Below are positions 7,030 to 7,258 of a stretch of 7,258 bases of DNA, one piece after another. This DNA comes from Rhodospirillales bacterium (GTDB lineage Bacteria > Pseudomonadota > Alphaproteobacteria > Rhodospirillales > JADHTD01). The number at the start of each line of letters is the position of its first letter. Within the stretch, counting starts at the first letter, position 1. A program made the translations under genes and the position numbers. The notes under the pieces are model-generated. The model was not told where the DNA came from and did not search any database. It saw nothing but the letters and a program-made list of their open reading frames with translations. The DNA lies in assembly GCA_016776525.1 (NCBI GenBank), contig JADHTD010000131.1, positions 1-7,258 on the forward strand, read 5' to 3'.

Positions 7030-7233
7030 CGAGTCGAACGAACCGGGGTCGTTAACCGCCTCCGGCTGTTCCGGTTCAGGCGGTCTTTCTTCCTCGGCCC
7101 CCTCGATGCTAGCGAACAAACCGGCCGCTAATTCACGGTTTATATTGATAAGAATGCCAACTTTTTCGGGTTGGGGATCGGAAATGATGTCAACCCGAAA
7201 AAGTTGGCAAGGGATAGAATATTTTGTCTGATT
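7021..7233 (-). pseudogene. Short acidic reading frame without a clean start; possible gene remnant or edge-truncated gene
   Basis: A frame of 70 codons plus stop ends with TGA at 7023-7021, 20 bases before the GT41-like start, which is the spacing of an operon neighbour. Its last 39 codons look coding: about half begin with G, about two-thirds end in G or C, and they give an acidic, proline-rich tail (GAEEERPPEPEQPEAVNDPG). Upstream the frame is closed by TGA at 7236-7234, and no ATG, GTG or well-placed TTG start exists after it. An ATG in the same frame at 7252 would reach that TGA after five codons. It could be a gene with a nonsense or frameshift lesion, the 3' end of a gene whose frame changes here, or non-coding leader. 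The product is not recognised. Confidence 0.3.
7155..7209. repeat. 19-bp perfect inverted repeat with 17-base spacer
   Basis: TGCCAACTTTTTCGGGTTG at 7155-7173 is perfectly mirrored by its reverse complement at 7191-7209. Each arm is itself an imperfect dyad of the form CAAC-N8-GTTG. No T-run follows the stem on either strand and the stem contains an A5/T5 tract, so a standard intrinsic terminator is unlikely. It could be a double operator, a structured leader of the glycosylation operon, or the trace of a palindromic repeat element. It overlaps the start-less small frame. Confidence 0.75.
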
Positions 7234-7258
7234 TCAATAGGCTGCGGACATTCCGGGG

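Noticed and set aside
7153..7175. TTGACA on the minus strand as a -35 promoter element
   Set aside because: No -10-like hexamer occurs at 16-18 bases downstream, and the hexamer straddles the edge of the inverted repeat arm, so a promoter there is not supported.
7106..7232. Short plus-strand frame starting with ATG-CTA-GCG through the inverted repeat
   Set aside because: It has about 41 codons with no recognisable motif and no convincing ribosome binding site, and it runs opposite the coding-like minus-strand tail.
7226..7258. Possible divergent plus-strand gene starting with TTG near 7228 and running off the right edge
   Set aside because: AAGGGA lies upstream at a possible spacing, but only about ten codons are visible, which is too little to support a gene.

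Overview
All supportable genes lie on the minus strand and read from right to left. They form one compact, operon-like cluster of protein-glycosylation and sugar-nucleotide genes. No tRNA, rRNA, CRISPR array, transposase or phage gene is visible. The moderately high GC content, GC-leaning third codon positions and protein style (TPR-glycosyltransferase fusions beside a Maf/DUF115 flagellin-glycosylation protein) suggest an alphaproteobacterium, perhaps a Rhodospirillales-like flagellated bacterium. This taxonomic guess is inference.

Layout in transcription order: (a) 7258-7001 is a leader or edge region. It holds a 19-bp perfect inverted repeat (7155-7209) and a short acidic reading frame ending at 7021 that has no clean start. 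(b) 7000-5081 encodes a TPR protein with a C-terminal OGT/SPINDLY-like (GT41-type) domain whose donor-binding motifs look degenerate. (c) 5022-3055 encodes a Maf/DUF115 (MptE-like) protein of the motility-associated-factor type. (d) 2994-1231 encodes eight precisely phased TPRs fused to a GT9/heptosyltransferase-like domain with its motifs intact. (e) 1217-186 encodes an extended-SDR NAD-dependent sugar-nucleotide epimerase/dehydratase. (f) 181 to the left edge is the start of a HxGH nucleotidyltransferase of the RfaE/HldE domain-II type, cut by the window. The spacers from b to f are about 58, 60, 13 and 4 bases, so co-transcription is likely.

Working model (inference): the epimerase and nucleotidyltransferase help make an activated sugar, possibly heptose-like. 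The Maf protein and one or both TPR-glycosyltransferases attach sugar to a protein, most plausibly flagellin, with the TPR arrays recognising the acceptor. No flagellin gene and no pseudaminic or legionaminic acid pathway gene is in the window, so acceptor and sugar are unproven.

The points most worth a second look are the apparently degenerate GT41 active site, the 19-bp inverted repeat in the leader, the broken-looking small frame around it, and a 13-bp direct repeat that tightly flanks the GT41-like gene.
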